From assembly GCF_004339665.1 (NCBI RefSeq), contig NZ_SMMU01000005.1:62001-126000 (forward strand): a stretch of DNA of 64,000 bases, in the 5' to 3' direction. Positions 42,109 through 51,526 of this stretch are shown in pieces (position 1 is the first letter of the stretch; each line of letters starts with the position of its first letter). The notes under the pieces were generated by a model, which was given only the letters and a program-made list of their open reading frames with translations, searched no databases and was not told the DNA's origin. The translations under genes and the position numbers were made by a program. The stretch is from Azotobacter chroococcum (GTDB lineage: Bacteria > Pseudomonadota > Gammaproteobacteria > Pseudomonadales > Pseudomonadaceae).

Positions 42109-42136
42109 AGTGTAGCGTCTGAACGGGATTTGCGAA
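42109..42136 (-). promoter_or_regulatory. Candidate sigma-70 promoter of the condensin-like operon
   Basis: On the minus strand TTCGCA and TACACT are separated by 16 bases and lie 55-82 bases before the ATPase start; each hexamer matches four of six consensus positions. The divergent 215-base gap must also carry the promoter for the ArsC-like gene. Resemblance only. Confidence 0.35.
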
Positions 42137-42269
42137 GCGGCCGGGCCTTCGCCCGTGGCGCCGCCGGTTCGACACGGCCCCGAAACAATCCGTTCGGATT
42201 CAATCTGCCGCCGGCCGGGGTTCGGCGTGGCATAATTCCCGCCCTCTTTCCCGACCACACGATACCCAG

Positions 42270-42626
42270 ATGACAGACGGAACCCCGGTCCTCTACGGCA
42301 TCAAGGCCTGCGACACCATGAAGAAGGCCCGCACCTGGCTCGACGAGCAGGGCGTCGCCTACCGCTTCCACGACTACAAGAGCGCCGGCATCGACCGCGC
42401 GCACCTGGAGAAGTGGTGCGCCGAGCACGGCTGGCAGGTCATGCTCAATCGCGCCGGCACCACCTTCCGCAAACTGGATGACACACAGAAGGCCGATCTT
42501 GATCAGGCCAGGGCCATCGAACTGATGCTCGCCCAGCCCTCGATGATCAAGCGCCCGGTGCTCGACCTCGGCGCACGCAGCCTGGTCGGCTTCAAGCCGG
42601 ACCTCTATTCCGCCGCGCTGGCCTGA
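42270..42626 (+). CDS. ArsC/Spx-family protein (YffB-like)
   Basis: The 118-residue protein has a thioredoxin-like fold of the arsenate reductase/Spx family, with the N-terminal LYGIKACDTMKKARTWL and one active-site-position Cys, and C-terminal IKRPVLDLGARSLVGF. YffB proteins of this type bind glutathione in structural work, but their role is not settled, and the second catalytic cysteines of a true ArsC are absent. It sits 39 bases before dapD, as in P. aeruginosa, so co-transcription is likely. Confidence 0.85.
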   Translation: MTDGTPVLYGIKACDTMKKARTWLDEQGVAYRFHDYKSAGIDRAHLEKWCAEHGWQVMLNRAGTTFRKLDDTQKADLDQARAIELMLAQPSMIKRPVLDLGARSLVGFKPDLYSAALA

Positions 42627-42665
42627 GGCCGGCGCCTTCACGAATCAGCAACAAGGAACGCCCCC

Positions 42666-43700
42666 ATGTCCACTACCCTGTTCAGCCTGGCCTTCGGCAT
42701 CGGCACCCAGAACCGCCAGGGCGCCTGGCTGGAAGTCTTCTACGCGCTGCCGCTGCTCGCGCCGGCCGCCGAGCTGGTTGCCGCCGTCGCGCCGATCCTC
42801 GGCTATGAGGGCGGCAACCAGACGATCGCCATCGACACCGACCAGGCCGCCGAGCTGGCCAAGGCGCTGAAGAGCATCGACCCGGTCCAGTCGGCTCTGC
42901 TCACCCGCCTGGCCGAGGCCCAGAAGCCGCTGGTCGCCACCCTGCTGGCCGAGGACGCCACCCTGACCTCCACCCCGGAGGCCTACCTCAAGCTGCACCT
43001 GCTCTCCCACCGGCTGGTCAGGCCGCACGGGCAGAACCTCGCCGGGATCTTCCCGCTGCTGCCCAACGTGGCCTGGACCAGCCACGGCGCCATCGATCTG
43101 GGCGAGCTGCCGGCCCGCCAGCTGGAAGCGCGCCTGAAGGGCGAGCTGCTGGAAGTCTTCTCGGTGGACAAGTTCCCGAAGATGACCGACTACGTGGTAC
43201 CGAGCGGGGTGCGTATCGCCGACAGCGCGCGCATCCGCTTGGGCGCCTACATCGGCGAGGGCACCACGGTGATGCACGAGGGCTTCGTCAACTTCAACGC
43301 CGGCACCGAAGGGCCGGGAATGATCGAAGGCCGCGTTTCGGCCGGGGTGTTCGTCGGCAAGGGCTCGGACCTCGGCGGCGGCTGCTCGACCATGGGCACC
43401 CTGTCCGGCGGCGGCAACATCGTGATCTCCGTGGGCGAAGGCTGCCTGATCGGCGCCAACGCCGGCATCGGCATCCCGCTGGGCGACCGCAACACCGTGG
43501 AGTCCGGCCTCTACGTCACCGCCGGCACCAAGGTCAACCTGCTCGACGGCAAGGACGCGCTGGTCAAGGTGGTCAAGGCCCGCGAGCTGGCCGGCCAGCC
43601 GGACCTGCTGTTCCGCCGCAACTCGCTGACCGGCGCGGTGGAGTGCAAGACCCACAAGTCGGCGATCGAGCTGAACGAGGCGCTGCACGCCCACAACTGA
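42666..43700 (+). CDS. dapD: 2,3,4,5-tetrahydropyridine-2,6-dicarboxylate N-succinyltransferase
   Basis: DapD succinylates tetrahydrodipicolinate, committing it to the succinylase branch of diaminopimelate synthesis. The 344-residue length is that of the longer Pseudomonas/actinobacterial type. The C-terminal half is a left-handed beta-helix of hexapeptide repeats (RIRLGAYIGEGTTVMHEGFV, GNIVISVGEGCLIGANAGIG). The product is the precursor of the DapC substrate, and DapE acts after DapC; all three genes lie in this window. Confidence 0.95.
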   Translation: MSTTLFSLAFGIGTQNRQGAWLEVFYALPLLAPAAELVAAVAPILGYEGGNQTIAIDTDQAAELAKALKSIDPVQSALLTRLAEAQKPLVATLLAEDATLTSTPEAYLKLHLLSHRLVRPHGQNLAGIFPLLPNVAWTSHGAIDLGELPARQLEARLKGELLEVFSVDKFPKMTDYVVPSGVRIADSARIRLGAYIGEGTTVMHEGFVNFNAGTEGPGMIEGRVSAGVFVGKGSDLGGGCSTMGTLSGGGNIVISVGEGCLIGANAGIGIPLGDRNTVESGLYVTAGTKVNLLDGKDALVKVVKARELAGQPDLLFRRNSLTGAVECKTHKSAIELNEALHAHN

Positions 43701-43715
43701 TCGCCGCGCCCGAAC

Positions 43716-43778
43716 GTAGGAGCCGGCTTGCTGGCGATCTGCCCGAACGGCCTGGATCGCGGGCAGGCTCGCTCCTAC
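43716..43778. repeat. REP-type palindromic doublet (REPIN-like)
   Basis: Two inverted arms (gtaggagc and gctcctac) flank a 47-base interior that also has internal pairing (ggcttgctggcgat against atcgcgggcaggct, imperfect). GTAGGAGC-type palindromes are a known dispersed repeat class in Pseudomonas. It fills the dapD-csdA gap and may act as a transcript end or stability element. Confidence 0.75.
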
Positions 43779-43835
43779 ACTGGACTGCGTCACTCCGACC
43801 AGTGATCGCCGGCGATCCTGCCGGCTTCCTCCACC

Positions 43836-45059
43836 ATGACAGCAGCGCCGACCATGTCCCTTCCCTCTCCCTGGCGCGCCGACTTTCCGGCCTTCGCCGC
43901 CTTCGGCCGGGACTGCCAGACCTACCTGGACAGCGCCGCCACCGCGCAGAAGCCGCAGGCGGTGCTGGACGCCCTGCTCGGCTACTACGCCGGCGGCGCG
44001 GCCAACGTGCATCGCGCCCAGCACACCCCCGGCGAGCGCGCCACCCTGGCCTTCGAGGGCGCGCGGGCGAAAGTCGCCGCCTGGCTGAACGCCGACAGCG
44101 CCAGCCAGATCGTCTTCACCCGCGGCGCCACCGAGTCCCTCAACCTGCTCGCCTACGGCCTCGAACACCTGTTCGCCGCGGGCGAGCAGATCGCCGTCAG
44201 CGCCCTGGAGCACCACGCCAACCTGCTGCCCTGGCAGCAGCTGGCGCAGCGTCGCGGCCTTGAACTGCTGGTGCTGCCGCTGGATGCCGCCGGCGACATC
44301 GACCTGAAGCAGGCCGAGCGGCTGATCGGCCCGCGCACCCGGCTGCTCGCCGTCAGTCAGCTGTCCAACGTGCTCGGCCGCTGGCAGCCGCTCGAGGCGC
44401 TGCTCACCCTGGCCCGCGCCCGGGGCGCGCTGAGCGTGGTCGACGGCGCCCAGGGGGCGGTCCACGGCCGCCACGACCTGCAGGCGCTGGCCTGCGACTT
44501 CTACGTGTTCTCCGCGCACAAGCTCTACGGCCCGGACGGCCTCGGCGTGCTCTACGGCCGCCCGCAGGCCCTGGAGCGGCTGCGTCACTGGCAGTTCGGC
44601 GGCGAGATGGTCCAGCAGGCCGACTACCACGAGGCGCACTTCCGCCCGGCGCCGCTCGGCTTCGAGGCCGGCACCCCGGCGATCGGCGCGGCCATCGCCT
44701 TCGGCGCCGCCCTCGACTACCTCGAGGGGCTGGACGGCGAGGCGGTCGCCGCCCACGAGGCGGCCCTGCACGCCCGCCTGCTCGCCGGGTTGCGTGCCTT
44801 CGACGGCCTGCACCTGCTCGCCGAGCCGCACACCGCGCTGGCCAGCTTCGTGGTCGAGGGCGTGCACAATGCCGACCTGTCCCAGCTGCTCGCCGAACAG
44901 GGCGTCGCCGTGCGCGCCGGCCAGCACTGCGCCATGCCGCTGCTGCGCCGCCTCGGCCTGCCCGGCGCGCTGCGCGTGTCGCTGGGCCTGTACAGCGAGG
45001 GGGACGATCTCGAACGCTTCTTCGCCGCCCTCCACCACGCCCTGGCGCTGCTGCGATGA
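43836..45059 (+). CDS. csdA: Cysteine desulfurase, SufS/CsdA type
   Basis: This class V PLP enzyme takes sulfur from cysteine as a persulfide for Fe-S clusters or other sulfur transfer. The roughly 407-residue protein has YLDSAATAQKPQAVLDAL, the PLP lysine in FSAHKLYGPDGLGVLYG, and the catalytic cysteine in VRAGQHCAMPLLRRLG, which marks the group II (SufS/CsdA) type. A second in-frame ATG six codons later is an equally possible start. It overlaps csdE by four bases, so the two form a donor-acceptor pair. No sufBCD genes are nearby. Confidence 0.92.
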   Translation: MTAAPTMSLPSPWRADFPAFAAFGRDCQTYLDSAATAQKPQAVLDALLGYYAGGAANVHRAQHTPGERATLAFEGARAKVAAWLNADSASQIVFTRGATESLNLLAYGLEHLFAAGEQIAVSALEHHANLLPWQQLAQRRGLELLVLPLDAAGDIDLKQAERLIGPRTRLLAVSQLSNVLGRWQPLEALLTLARARGALSVVDGAQGAVHGRHDLQALACDFYVFSAHKLYGPDGLGVLYGRPQALERLRHWQFGGEMVQQADYHEAHFRPAPLGFEAGTPAIGAAIAFGAALDYLEGLDGEAVAAHEAALHARLLAGLRAFDGLHLLAEPHTALASFVVEGVHNADLSQLLAEQGVAVRAGQHCAMPLLRRLGLPGALRVSLGLYSEGDDLERFFAALHHALALLR

Positions 45060-45466
45060 GCCTGCCCGCCGCCGCCCGCGAGGCCCTGGCGGCCTTCGCC
45101 CAGTGCCCCGGCTGGGAACAGCGCGCGCGCCTACTGCTGCAGTGGGGCGAGCGCCTGGAGCCGCTGGACGACACGGAACGCTGCGAGGCCCATCGGGTGC
45201 ACGGCTGCGAAAGCCAGGTCTGGCTGCTCGGCGAACGGCGGGACGGCCGCTGGCATTTCCGCGCCGGCAGCGACGCGCGCCTGCTGCGCGGCCTGCTGGC
45301 GGTGCTGCTGGCACGGGTCGAGGGGCTGACCGCGGAAGAGCTGCAGGCGGTGGACCTGGCCGACTGGTTCGCCCGCCTCGGCCTGTCCCGCCAGCTCTCG
45401 CCGTCGCGCAGCAACGGCCTGAACGCCGTGCTGCAGCGGATGCGCGAGCTGGCCGCGCAGGGTTAG
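45056..45466 (+). CDS. csdE: Sulfur acceptor protein, SufE/CsdE type
   Basis: This protein takes the persulfide from the partner desulfurase and stimulates it. The 136-residue protein has the active cysteine in HRVHGCESQVWLLGE and the family segments ARLLLQWGERLEPLDD and NGLNAVLQRMRE. Start and stop are tight: ATGA overlap with csdA upstream, and stop codons that interlock with the convergent hydrolase gene downstream (45463-45466). Confidence 0.92.
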   Translation: MSLPAAAREALAAFAQCPGWEQRARLLLQWGERLEPLDDTERCEAHRVHGCESQVWLLGERRDGRWHFRAGSDARLLRGLLAVLLARVEGLTAEELQAVDLADWFARLGLSRQLSPSRSNGLNAVLQRMRELAAQG

Positions 45467-46686
45467 GGTTTCCGTTCGAGCCGGCCGGTCGCCTCCAGCC
45501 AGTGGGCGGCATCCTGCTCCAGCCACAGGCGCGCCGGCGCGGCGGCGCGCACCCGGGCGTCGAGGAAGGCTAGGCTGAGGCTCAGCAGACTGGCCATCTG
45601 GCGCGGATCGGCGCGCTCCTCCATGCCCTGGCCATGGCCCAGCCGGCCGCCCCCGCCGGGACCGCCACCCTTGCCGCCGGGACGGCCGCCGCGCCCGCCT
45701 TTCTCGCCGCCACCGCCTGCGGGGCCCCCGGCGCCAGGTCCACCGCCTCCACCGGGTCCTCCGCCGACCTCCGGCCGACCACCCGCCGGACGTCCGCCTT
45801 CGCGCCCAGCGCCCGGCCCCGGCATGGCCTCGAACGAGCCGCTGAGCAGCCGGTGGCTGGCCTCGGCGGCGAGCAGCTGGTAGCTGCCGGACGCCTGCAG
45901 CCCCTGCCAGAGCCGCTGGCGGCGGCTCGGCGGCTCCACCCAGCCGAAGGGGTCTTCGTCGCGCGGCCCGGTGACCGCCAGCAGCGGCGTGCCGATACGC
46001 CCGAAGCGACCGTCTTCGCTCTCCTCGGCCACATAGGGACTGAGCAGGATCGCCGCCTTCGGCCGCCAGCCGACCGGCGCCGCCGCCCCGGCAGAACGCT
46101 CGCCGGCCAGGGCGGCGGCGGTCTGTGCGCCGAGATCGAAGCCGGCCACCGCCAGCGTCTGCCAGTCGACCCCGGCCAGGCTCGGCTCGCCGGCCTGCGC
46201 GCGGCTGCGCAGCTCCGCCAGCACCTGCTCGAGCACCGCGATGCGCGCCGCCAGGGCCTGGTCGGCGAAACTCCTCTGCGCCAGGGAGCGGAACACGCCG
46301 GCCTGCGCCTCGGGACGCGAATAGACCGCCCGTCCGTAGGACTGCGGCTGCACCGAGAGCACCGCATAGCCGGCCTCGGCCCAGGCCCGGCGCCACTGCA
46401 CGCCGGCCCGGCTGCCCTCGCCGAGCCCCGGCAGGTAGAGGATCAGCGGCGCGCCCTTGGCCTGCTCCGGCGCCAGCCAGCTGACCTCGACCGCCTGCCC
46501 GGCGACCTGCCATTCGGCGTCCCAGCCGCGCACCGGCAGGCGCGCGGGCGGCCGGTAGGCGCCCTCCAGGTGACGTTCGAAGCCTTCGCCGGGCGGCCCC
46601 GGCGGCTCGGGCCGGCCAGCGCAGGCGGCCAGTGCGGTGCCGACGGCAAGCGGCAGGAAAAGGCGCAAGAGGATGGATTTCGGCAT
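45463..46686 (-). CDS. Lipoprotein with alpha/beta-hydrolase fold and Gly-rich insert
   Basis: The 407-residue precursor starts MPKSILLRLFLPLAVGTALAAC, a lipoprotein signal ending in an LAAC lipobox. The mature part resembles dienelactone-hydrolase-like proteins: APLILYLPGLGEGSRAG, then a nucleophile-elbow position reading VAGFDLGAQTAAAL with Asp184 where Ser or Cys is usual, a later LLAVTGPRDEDPFGW and a His in EASHRLLSGSF. Between about residues 288 and 355 lies a Gly/Pro-rich low-complexity stretch, after which a helical C-terminus resumes. The function is unknown. It is divergent from the kdp locus and convergent with csdE. I chose the start for the signal peptide. Confidence 0.7.
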   Translation of the reverse strand: MPKSILLRLFLPLAVGTALAACAGRPEPPGPPGEGFERHLEGAYRPPARLPVRGWDAEWQVAGQAVEVSWLAPEQAKGAPLILYLPGLGEGSRAGVQWRRAWAEAGYAVLSVQPQSYGRAVYSRPEAQAGVFRSLAQRSFADQALAARIAVLEQVLAELRSRAQAGEPSLAGVDWQTLAVAGFDLGAQTAAALAGERSAGAAAPVGWRPKAAILLSPYVAEESEDGRFGRIGTPLLAVTGPRDEDPFGWVEPPSRRQRLWQGLQASGSYQLLAAEASHRLLSGSFEAMPGPGAGREGGRPAGGRPEVGGGPGGGGGPGAGGPAGGGGEKGGRGGRPGGKGGGPGGGGRLGHGQGMEERADPRQMASLLSLSLAFLDARVRAAAPARLWLEQDAAHWLEATGRLERKP

Positions 46687-46805
46687 TCGCACAACCCCCG
46701 GAACGATCGGAACGGCGGTCGATGGTGCCAGTCGGAGCGGCAGGCGGGGGTCAGGATTGGGTAAGCGTCGGGTAAAGAATCCCGCTAGCCGAGCCTTCAT
46801 CCGGT

Positions 46806-46824
46806 TTCTTTATAGGTTCTTTAT
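46806..46824 (+). promoter_or_regulatory. Candidate KdpE operator (tandem half-sites)
   Basis: Two copies of TTCTTTAT start 11 bases apart (46806 and 46817), about 86-104 bases before the first gene of the kdp operon. Tandem half-sites about 11 bases apart are typical of OmpR-family regulators such as KdpE. A similar pair (TTCTTTAC and GCTTACCC) lies on the opposite strand around 46759-46779. Binding by KdpE is inference from position and spacing. Confidence 0.45.
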
Positions 46825-46909
46825 CCGCCGCCCCGCCCTTTTTCGAACCTTTTGATACCGCCCTGCCTAGCATGACGGTACCAATCGAACGAATCCGCAA
46901 GGAGGATTC

Positions 46910-47002
46910 ATGGACCTCGTGTATCTGGGCGCCATCGGCCTGTTCTTCGCGCTGATGGTGGGTTTCGCGGTCGGCTGCGACCGCCTGGGAGGCCGCCGAT
47001 GA
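46910..47002 (+). CDS. 30-residue membrane microprotein preceding kdpF
   Basis: This tiny gene encodes one hydrophobic segment ([20 protein letters not shown]) followed by a basic tail (DRLGGRR). It has a strong AGGAGG ribosome-binding site three to eight bases before the ATG, and its stop overlaps the kdpF start in ATGA. Small membrane genes occur at this place in other Pseudomonas kdp loci, from memory, but I do not know a confirmed function. It could be an extra Kdp subunit or a translation starter for kdpF. Confidence 0.65.
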   Translation: MDLVYLGAIGLFFALMVGFAVGCDRLGGRR

Positions 47003-47091
47003 GCTGGCCCTACGTGCTGGGCGGCCTCGCGGCCGCCGGGCTGCTGGTCTATCTGCTGGCCGCCCTTCTCAAGCCGGAGGACTTTTCATGA
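46999..47091 (+). CDS. kdpF: K+-transporting ATPase subunit KdpF
   Basis: KdpF is a single-helix lipid-like stabiliser of the KdpABC complex. The 30-residue product is one hydrophobic span ([20 protein letters not shown]) with a short KPEDFS end, the size and pattern of KdpF. Its start overlaps the preceding microprotein and its stop overlaps kdpA, both as ATGA. Confidence 0.85.
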   Translation: MSWPYVLGGLAAAGLLVYLLAALLKPEDFS

Positions 47092-48806
47092 GCCTGCATG
47101 CCTGGCTGCTGCTCGGGGCCTTCCTGGCCGTCCTGCTGCTGACGACAAAGCCCCTGGGTCTCTACATCGCGCACCTCATGGAAGGACGATTGCGCTGGGC
47201 GCGACCGCTGGAGAACGGCCTCTACCGCCTGTGCGGCGTGCGTCCCGACGAGGAAATGGGCTGGCTGCGCTATGCCCTGGCGCTGCTCCTGTTCAACGCC
47301 CTCGGCGTGCTGGCCGTCTACGGGCTGCAGCGCCTGCAGGCCGTGCTGCCCCTGAACCCCCAACAGATGGCCGCCGTCGCGCCGGACTCGGCGTTCAACA
47401 CCGCGGTGAGCTTCGTCACCAACACCAACTGGCAGGGGTATGCCGGGGAATCCACCCTGGGCTACCTGGTGCAGATGCTCGGCCTGACGGTGCAGAACTT
47501 CCTCTCGGCGGCGACCGGCATCGTGGTGGTCATTGCCCTCGTCCGCGGCCTCGCCCGCCACAGCGCATCGACGCTCGGCAACGCCTGGGTGGACCTGACC
47601 CGCGCCACGCTCTACCTGCTGCTGCCCCTTTCCCTGGCGATGGCGGTGTTTCTGGTCGGCCAGGGCGTCATCCAGAACTTCGACGCCTATCGCGAGGTGG
47701 CCACCCTCGAACCGGCCCAGTCCGGGCCGCAGCTGCTGGCGATGGGTCCGGTGGCCTCCCAGGAGGCGATCAAGATGCTGGGCACCAACGGCGGCGGCTT
47801 CTTCAACGCCAACTCGGCCCATCCCTTCGAGAACCCCACGCCCCTGACCAACTTCGTGCAGATGCTGGCGATCTTCCTGATTCCCGCAGCCCTCTGCGTC
47901 ACCTTCGGGCGCATGGTCGGCGATACCCGCCAGGGCTGGGCCATCCTGGCGGCGATGACCCTGCTGTTCGTGGTCGGTGCCTGGGCGGCGATGAGCTTCG
48001 AGCAGCAGGGCAATCCGCGCCTGGCCGCCCTCGGCGTGGATCAGGCGGCCAGCGTCTGGCAGGCCGGCGGCAACATGGAGGGCAAGGAAACCCGCTTCGG
48101 CATCGCCACCTCGGCGCTCTTCGCGACCATCACCACCGCCGCCTCCTGCGGCGCGGTGAATGCCATGCACGACTCCTTCACGCCCCTCGGCGGCCTGGTG
48201 CCCCTGGCCAACATGCAGCTTGGCGAGGTGGTGTTCGGCGGCGTCGGCACCGGCCTCTACGGCATGCTGGTGTTCGCCGTCCTCGCGGTGTTCATCGCCG
48301 GCCTGATGATCGGCCGCACCCCCGAGTACCTGGGCAAGAAGATCGAAACCCACGAGATGAAGATGAGCGCCATCGCCATCCTCGTCACGCCCCTGCTGGT
48401 GCTCCTCGGCACGGCCCTCGCGGTGAGCACGGAAGCCGGCCGGGCAGGCATCGCCAACCCCGGCACTCACGGCTTCTCGGAGATCCTCTACGCCCTCACC
48501 TCGGCGGGCAACAACAACGGCAGCGCCTTCGCCGGCCTGTCCGCCAACACCCCGTTCTACAACCTGCTGCTGGCGGCGGTCATGTGGCTCGGACGCTTCG
48601 GGGTGATCGTCCCGGTACTGGCCATGGCCGGCGCCCTCGCCGCCAAGAAACGGATCGCCGCGACCGCCGGAACCCTGCCCACCCATACCCCCCTGTTCGT
48701 GGCCCTGCTGATCGGCACGGTGCTGCTGCTGGGCCTGCTCAACTACGTGCCGACCCTGGCCCTAGGCCCGGTCGTCGAACATCTGGTGCTGTGGATGAAG
48801 GCCTGA
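47088..48806 (+). CDS. kdpA: K+-transporting ATPase subunit KdpA
   Basis: KdpA is the channel-like subunit that selects K+ and passes it to KdpB. The 572-residue polytopic protein contains selectivity-filter-like loops seen as [49 protein letters not shown] and [15 protein letters not shown], one per pseudo-repeat. The length is normal and the start is fixed by the overlap with kdpF. Confidence 0.98.
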   Translation: MSLHAWLLLGAFLAVLLLTTKPLGLYIAHLMEGRLRWARPLENGLYRLCGVRPDEEMGWLRYALALLLFNALGVLAVYGLQRLQAVLPLNPQQMAAVAPDSAFNTAVSFVTNTNWQGYAGESTLGYLVQMLGLTVQNFLSAATGIVVVIALVRGLARHSASTLGNAWVDLTRATLYLLLPLSLAMAVFLVGQGVIQNFDAYREVATLEPAQSGPQLLAMGPVASQEAIKMLGTNGGGFFNANSAHPFENPTPLTNFVQMLAIFLIPAALCVTFGRMVGDTRQGWAILAAMTLLFVVGAWAAMSFEQQGNPRLAALGVDQAASVWQAGGNMEGKETRFGIATSALFATITTAASCGAVNAMHDSFTPLGGLVPLANMQLGEVVFGGVGTGLYGMLVFAVLAVFIAGLMIGRTPEYLGKKIETHEMKMSAIAILVTPLLVLLGTALAVSTEAGRAGIANPGTHGFSEILYALTSAGNNNGSAFAGLSANTPFYNLLLAAVMWLGRFGVIVPVLAMAGALAAKKRIAATAGTLPTHTPLFVALLIGTVLLLGLLNYVPTLALGPVVEHLVLWMKA

Positions 48807-48815
48807 GGAGAACCT

Positions 48816-50909
48816 ATGGAAACCATCATGACCAACAAGAAGACCTTCACCCTCTACGACCCGGGCCTGCTGCTGCCGGCCATGGGCGAGGCCCTGCGCA
48901 AGCTCCATCCGGCCGTGCAATGGCGCAACCCGGTGATGTTCGTGGTCTACGTCGGCAGCCTGTTCACCACCCTGCTCTGGCTGCAGGCCCTGACCGGCGA
49001 AGGCGAGGCGCCGGCCGGCTTCATTCTCGCGGTAACCCTGTGGCTGTGGTTCACCGTGCTGTTCGCCAACTTCGCCGAGGCGCTCGCCGAAGGCCGCAGC
49101 AAGGCCCAGGCGGCCTCCCTGCGCGGGATCAAGAAGGAAACCTGGGCCCGGAAGCTGCAGGAGCCGCGCTACGGCGCCGAGTGGCAGTCGGTGCGCGGCA
49201 GCGAGCTGCGCAAGGGCGACGTGGTACTGGTCGAGGCCGGCGACCCCGCCGTTTCGCTGATTCCCGCCGACGGTGAGGTGATCGAGGGCGTGGCCTCGGT
49301 GGACGAGTCGGCGATCACCGGCGAATCGGCACCGGTGATCCGCGAGTCGGGCGGCGATTTCTCGGCGGTCACCGGCGGTACGCGGGTGCTCTCCGACTGG
49401 CTCGTCGTGCGGGTGACCGCCAATCCGGGCGAGACCTTCGTGGACCGCATGATCGCCATGGTGGAGGGCGCCAAGCGCCAGAAAACCCCCAACGAGATCG
49501 CCCTGACCATCCTGCTGGTGGCCCTGACCATCGTCTTTCTGAGCGTCACCGTCACCCTGCTGCCCTTCTCGTTGTTCGCCGTGGACGCCACGGGCGCCGG
49601 CAGCCCGGTGGGCATCACCGTGCTGGTGGCCCTGCTGGTATGTCTGATCCCCACCACCATCGCCGGCCTGCTCTCGGCCATCGGCGTGGCCGGCATGAGC
49701 CGTATGCTGCAGGCTAACGTGATCGCCACGTCCGGCCGCGCGGTGGAGGCCGCCGGCGACGTGGACGTGCTGCTGATGGACAAGACCGGCACCATCACCC
49801 TCGGCAACCGCCAGGCCGCGGCCTTCCTGCCGGCGGAGGGGGTGCGCGAGGCGGAGCTGGCCGACGCGGCACAGCTGGCCTCCCTCGCCGACGAGACGCC
49901 GGAGGGACGCAGCATCGTCGTGCTCGCCAAGCACAAGTACAACCTGCGGGAACGCAACATCCACGCCCTGGACGCCCACTTCATCCACTTCTCCGCGCAG
50001 ACCCGCATGAGCGGCGTGAACCTGGGCGGCCGGCAGATCCGCAAGGGCTCCGCCGAGGCGATCCGCGCGCACGTGGAAGGCCTCGGCGGCAGCCTGCCCC
50101 GCTCCGTGGCCATCCAGGTCGGCGAGGTTTCCCGGCGCGGCAGCACGCCGCTGGTGGTCGCCGAGGACAAGCGGGTGCTGGGGGTGATCGAGTTGAAGGA
50201 CACCGTCAAGGGCGGCATCAAGGAACGCTTCGCCGAACTGCGCCGGATGGGCATCAAGACGGTGATGGTGACCGGCGACAACCGGGTCACCGCCGCCGCC
50301 ATCGCCGCCGAGGCGGGGGTCGACGACTTCCTCGCCGAGGCCACGCCGGAGGCCAAGCTGGCGCTGATCCGCCAGTATCAAGCCGAGGGCCGCCTGGTGG
50401 CGATGACCGGCGACGGCACCAACGACGCCCCGGCACTGGCCCAGGCCGACGTGGCGGTGGCGATGAACAGCGGCACCCAGGCCGCCAAGGAGGCTGGCAA
50501 CATGGTGGACCTGGACTCCAACCCCACCAAGCTCATCGAGGTGGTGGAGACCGGCAAACAGATGCTGATGACCCGCGGCTCGCTGACCACCTTCAGCATC
50601 GCCAACGACATCGCCAAGTACTTCGCGATCATCCCCGCGGCCTTCGTCGGCACCTACCCGCAGTTGGCCGCGCTGAACGTGATGGGGCTGTCCAGCCCGG
50701 CCTCGGCGATCCTCTCGGCGGTGATCTTCAACGCGCTGATCATCGTCTTCCTGATCCCCCTGGCCCTCAAGGGCGTGCCCTACCGCCCCCTCGGCGCGGC
50801 CAGTCTGCTTCGTCGCAACCTGGCCCTCTACGGTCTCGGCGGGATCCTGGTGCCCTTCATCGGCATCAAGCTGATCGACCTGCTCTTGACCGCCACCGGC
50901 CTTGCCTGA
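48816..50909 (+). CDS. kdpB: K+-transporting ATPase subunit KdpB
   Basis: KdpB is the P-type ATPase that powers K+ uptake. The 697-residue protein has the TGES-type actuator motif in [16 protein letters not shown], the phosphorylated Asp322 in [14 protein letters not shown], the nucleotide-site segment [10 protein letters not shown] and the hinge motif [17 protein letters not shown]. It begins ten bases after kdpA. An in-frame ATG four codons on ([11 protein letters not shown]) could also serve as the start. Confidence 0.98.
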   Translation: METIMTNKKTFTLYDPGLLLPAMGEALRKLHPAVQWRNPVMFVVYVGSLFTTLLWLQALTGEGEAPAGFILAVTLWLWFTVLFANFAEALAEGRSKAQAASLRGIKKETWARKLQEPRYGAEWQSVRGSELRKGDVVLVEAGDPAVSLIPADGEVIEGVASVDESAITGESAPVIRESGGDFSAVTGGTRVLSDWLVVRVTANPGETFVDRMIAMVEGAKRQKTPNEIALTILLVALTIVFLSVTVTLLPFSLFAVDATGAGSPVGITVLVALLVCLIPTTIAGLLSAIGVAGMSRMLQANVIATSGRAVEAAGDVDVLLMDKTGTITLGNRQAAAFLPAEGVREAELADAAQLASLADETPEGRSIVVLAKHKYNLRERNIHALDAHFIHFSAQTRMSGVNLGGRQIRKGSAEAIRAHVEGLGGSLPRSVAIQVGEVSRRGSTPLVVAEDKRVLGVIELKDTVKGGIKERFAELRRMGIKTVMVTGDNRVTAAAIAAEAGVDDFLAEATPEAKLALIRQYQAEGRLVAMTGDGTNDAPALAQADVAVAMNSGTQAAKEAGNMVDLDSNPTKLIEVVETGKQMLMTRGSLTTFSIANDIAKYFAIIPAAFVGTYPQLAALNVMGLSSPASAILSAVIFNALIIVFLIPLALKGVPYRPLGAASLLRRNLALYGLGGILVPFIGIKLIDLLLTATGLA

Positions 50910-50924
50910 CCTGGAGATCCGCCC

Positions 50925-51500
50925 ATGAAAACCCTCGTTCGCCCCGCCGTCAGCCTGTTTCTGCTGCTGAGCGCCGTCACCGGCCTGGCCTATCCCCTGG
51001 CGGTGACCGGCATCGCCAGGGCCGTCTTTCCCGAACAGGCCGCCGGCAGTCTGATCCTCGAGGACGGCCAGGTGGTCGGTTCGGAACTGATCGGCCAGCA
51101 TTTCAGCGATCCGAAACACTTCTGGGGGCGCCCCTCGGCGACCGCTCCCCAGCCGTACAACGCGGCCGCCTCGTCCGGCTCCAACCTGGGGCCGCTCAAT
51201 CCGGCCCTGATCGAGGCGGTCGAGGCTCGCCTCGAGGCGCTGCGCGCCGCCGATCCGGGCAACGCCCGGGCGGTGCCGGTGGATCTGGTCACTGCCTCGG
51301 CCAGCGGTCTCGACCCGCACATCAGCCCGGCCGCGGCTCTCTGGCAGGTGCCCCGGGTGGCCCGCGCCAGGGGCCTGGCCGAAGCGCAGGTCAGATCCCT
51401 GGTGGAAGGCCATGCCGAAGGCCGCCAATGGTGGCTGCTCGGCGAGCCGCGGGTGAACGTGCTGAAGCTCAATCTCGCGCTGGATGCCCTGGGGCAGTGA
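50925..51500 (+). CDS. kdpC: K+-transporting ATPase subunit KdpC
   Basis: KdpC is the single-span periplasmic subunit that raises K+ affinity. The 191-residue protein has an N-terminal helix ([20 protein letters not shown]) and the family motifs [41 protein letters not shown] and [15 protein letters not shown]. It is complete. Directly after it the kdp operon is interrupted by accessory DNA before kdpD. Confidence 0.97.
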   Translation: MKTLVRPAVSLFLLLSAVTGLAYPLAVTGIARAVFPEQAAGSLILEDGQVVGSELIGQHFSDPKHFWGRPSATAPQPYNAAASSGSNLGPLNPALIEAVEARLEALRAADPGNARAVPVDLVTASASGLDPHISPAAALWQVPRVARARGLAEAQVRSLVEGHAEGRQWWLLGEPRVNVLKLNLALDALGQ

Positions 51501-51526
51501 TGCCCCCTTTTCGTGAGCCGAAACCC

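Noticed and set aside
38309-42175. Very long Arg/Pro-rich frame overlapping the SMC ATPase gene
   Set aside because: It is an out-of-phase shadow of the ATPase gene with low-complexity Arg/Gly/Pro composition and no domain.
43701-43835. Possible CRISPR-like repeat in the dapD-csdA gap
   Set aside because: There is only one inverted pair and no repeat-spacer periodicity, which fits a REP doublet.
45623-45883. Proline-rich open frame on the plus strand
   Set aside because: It is the complement of the Gly-rich codons of the lipoprotein hydrolase, a composition artefact.
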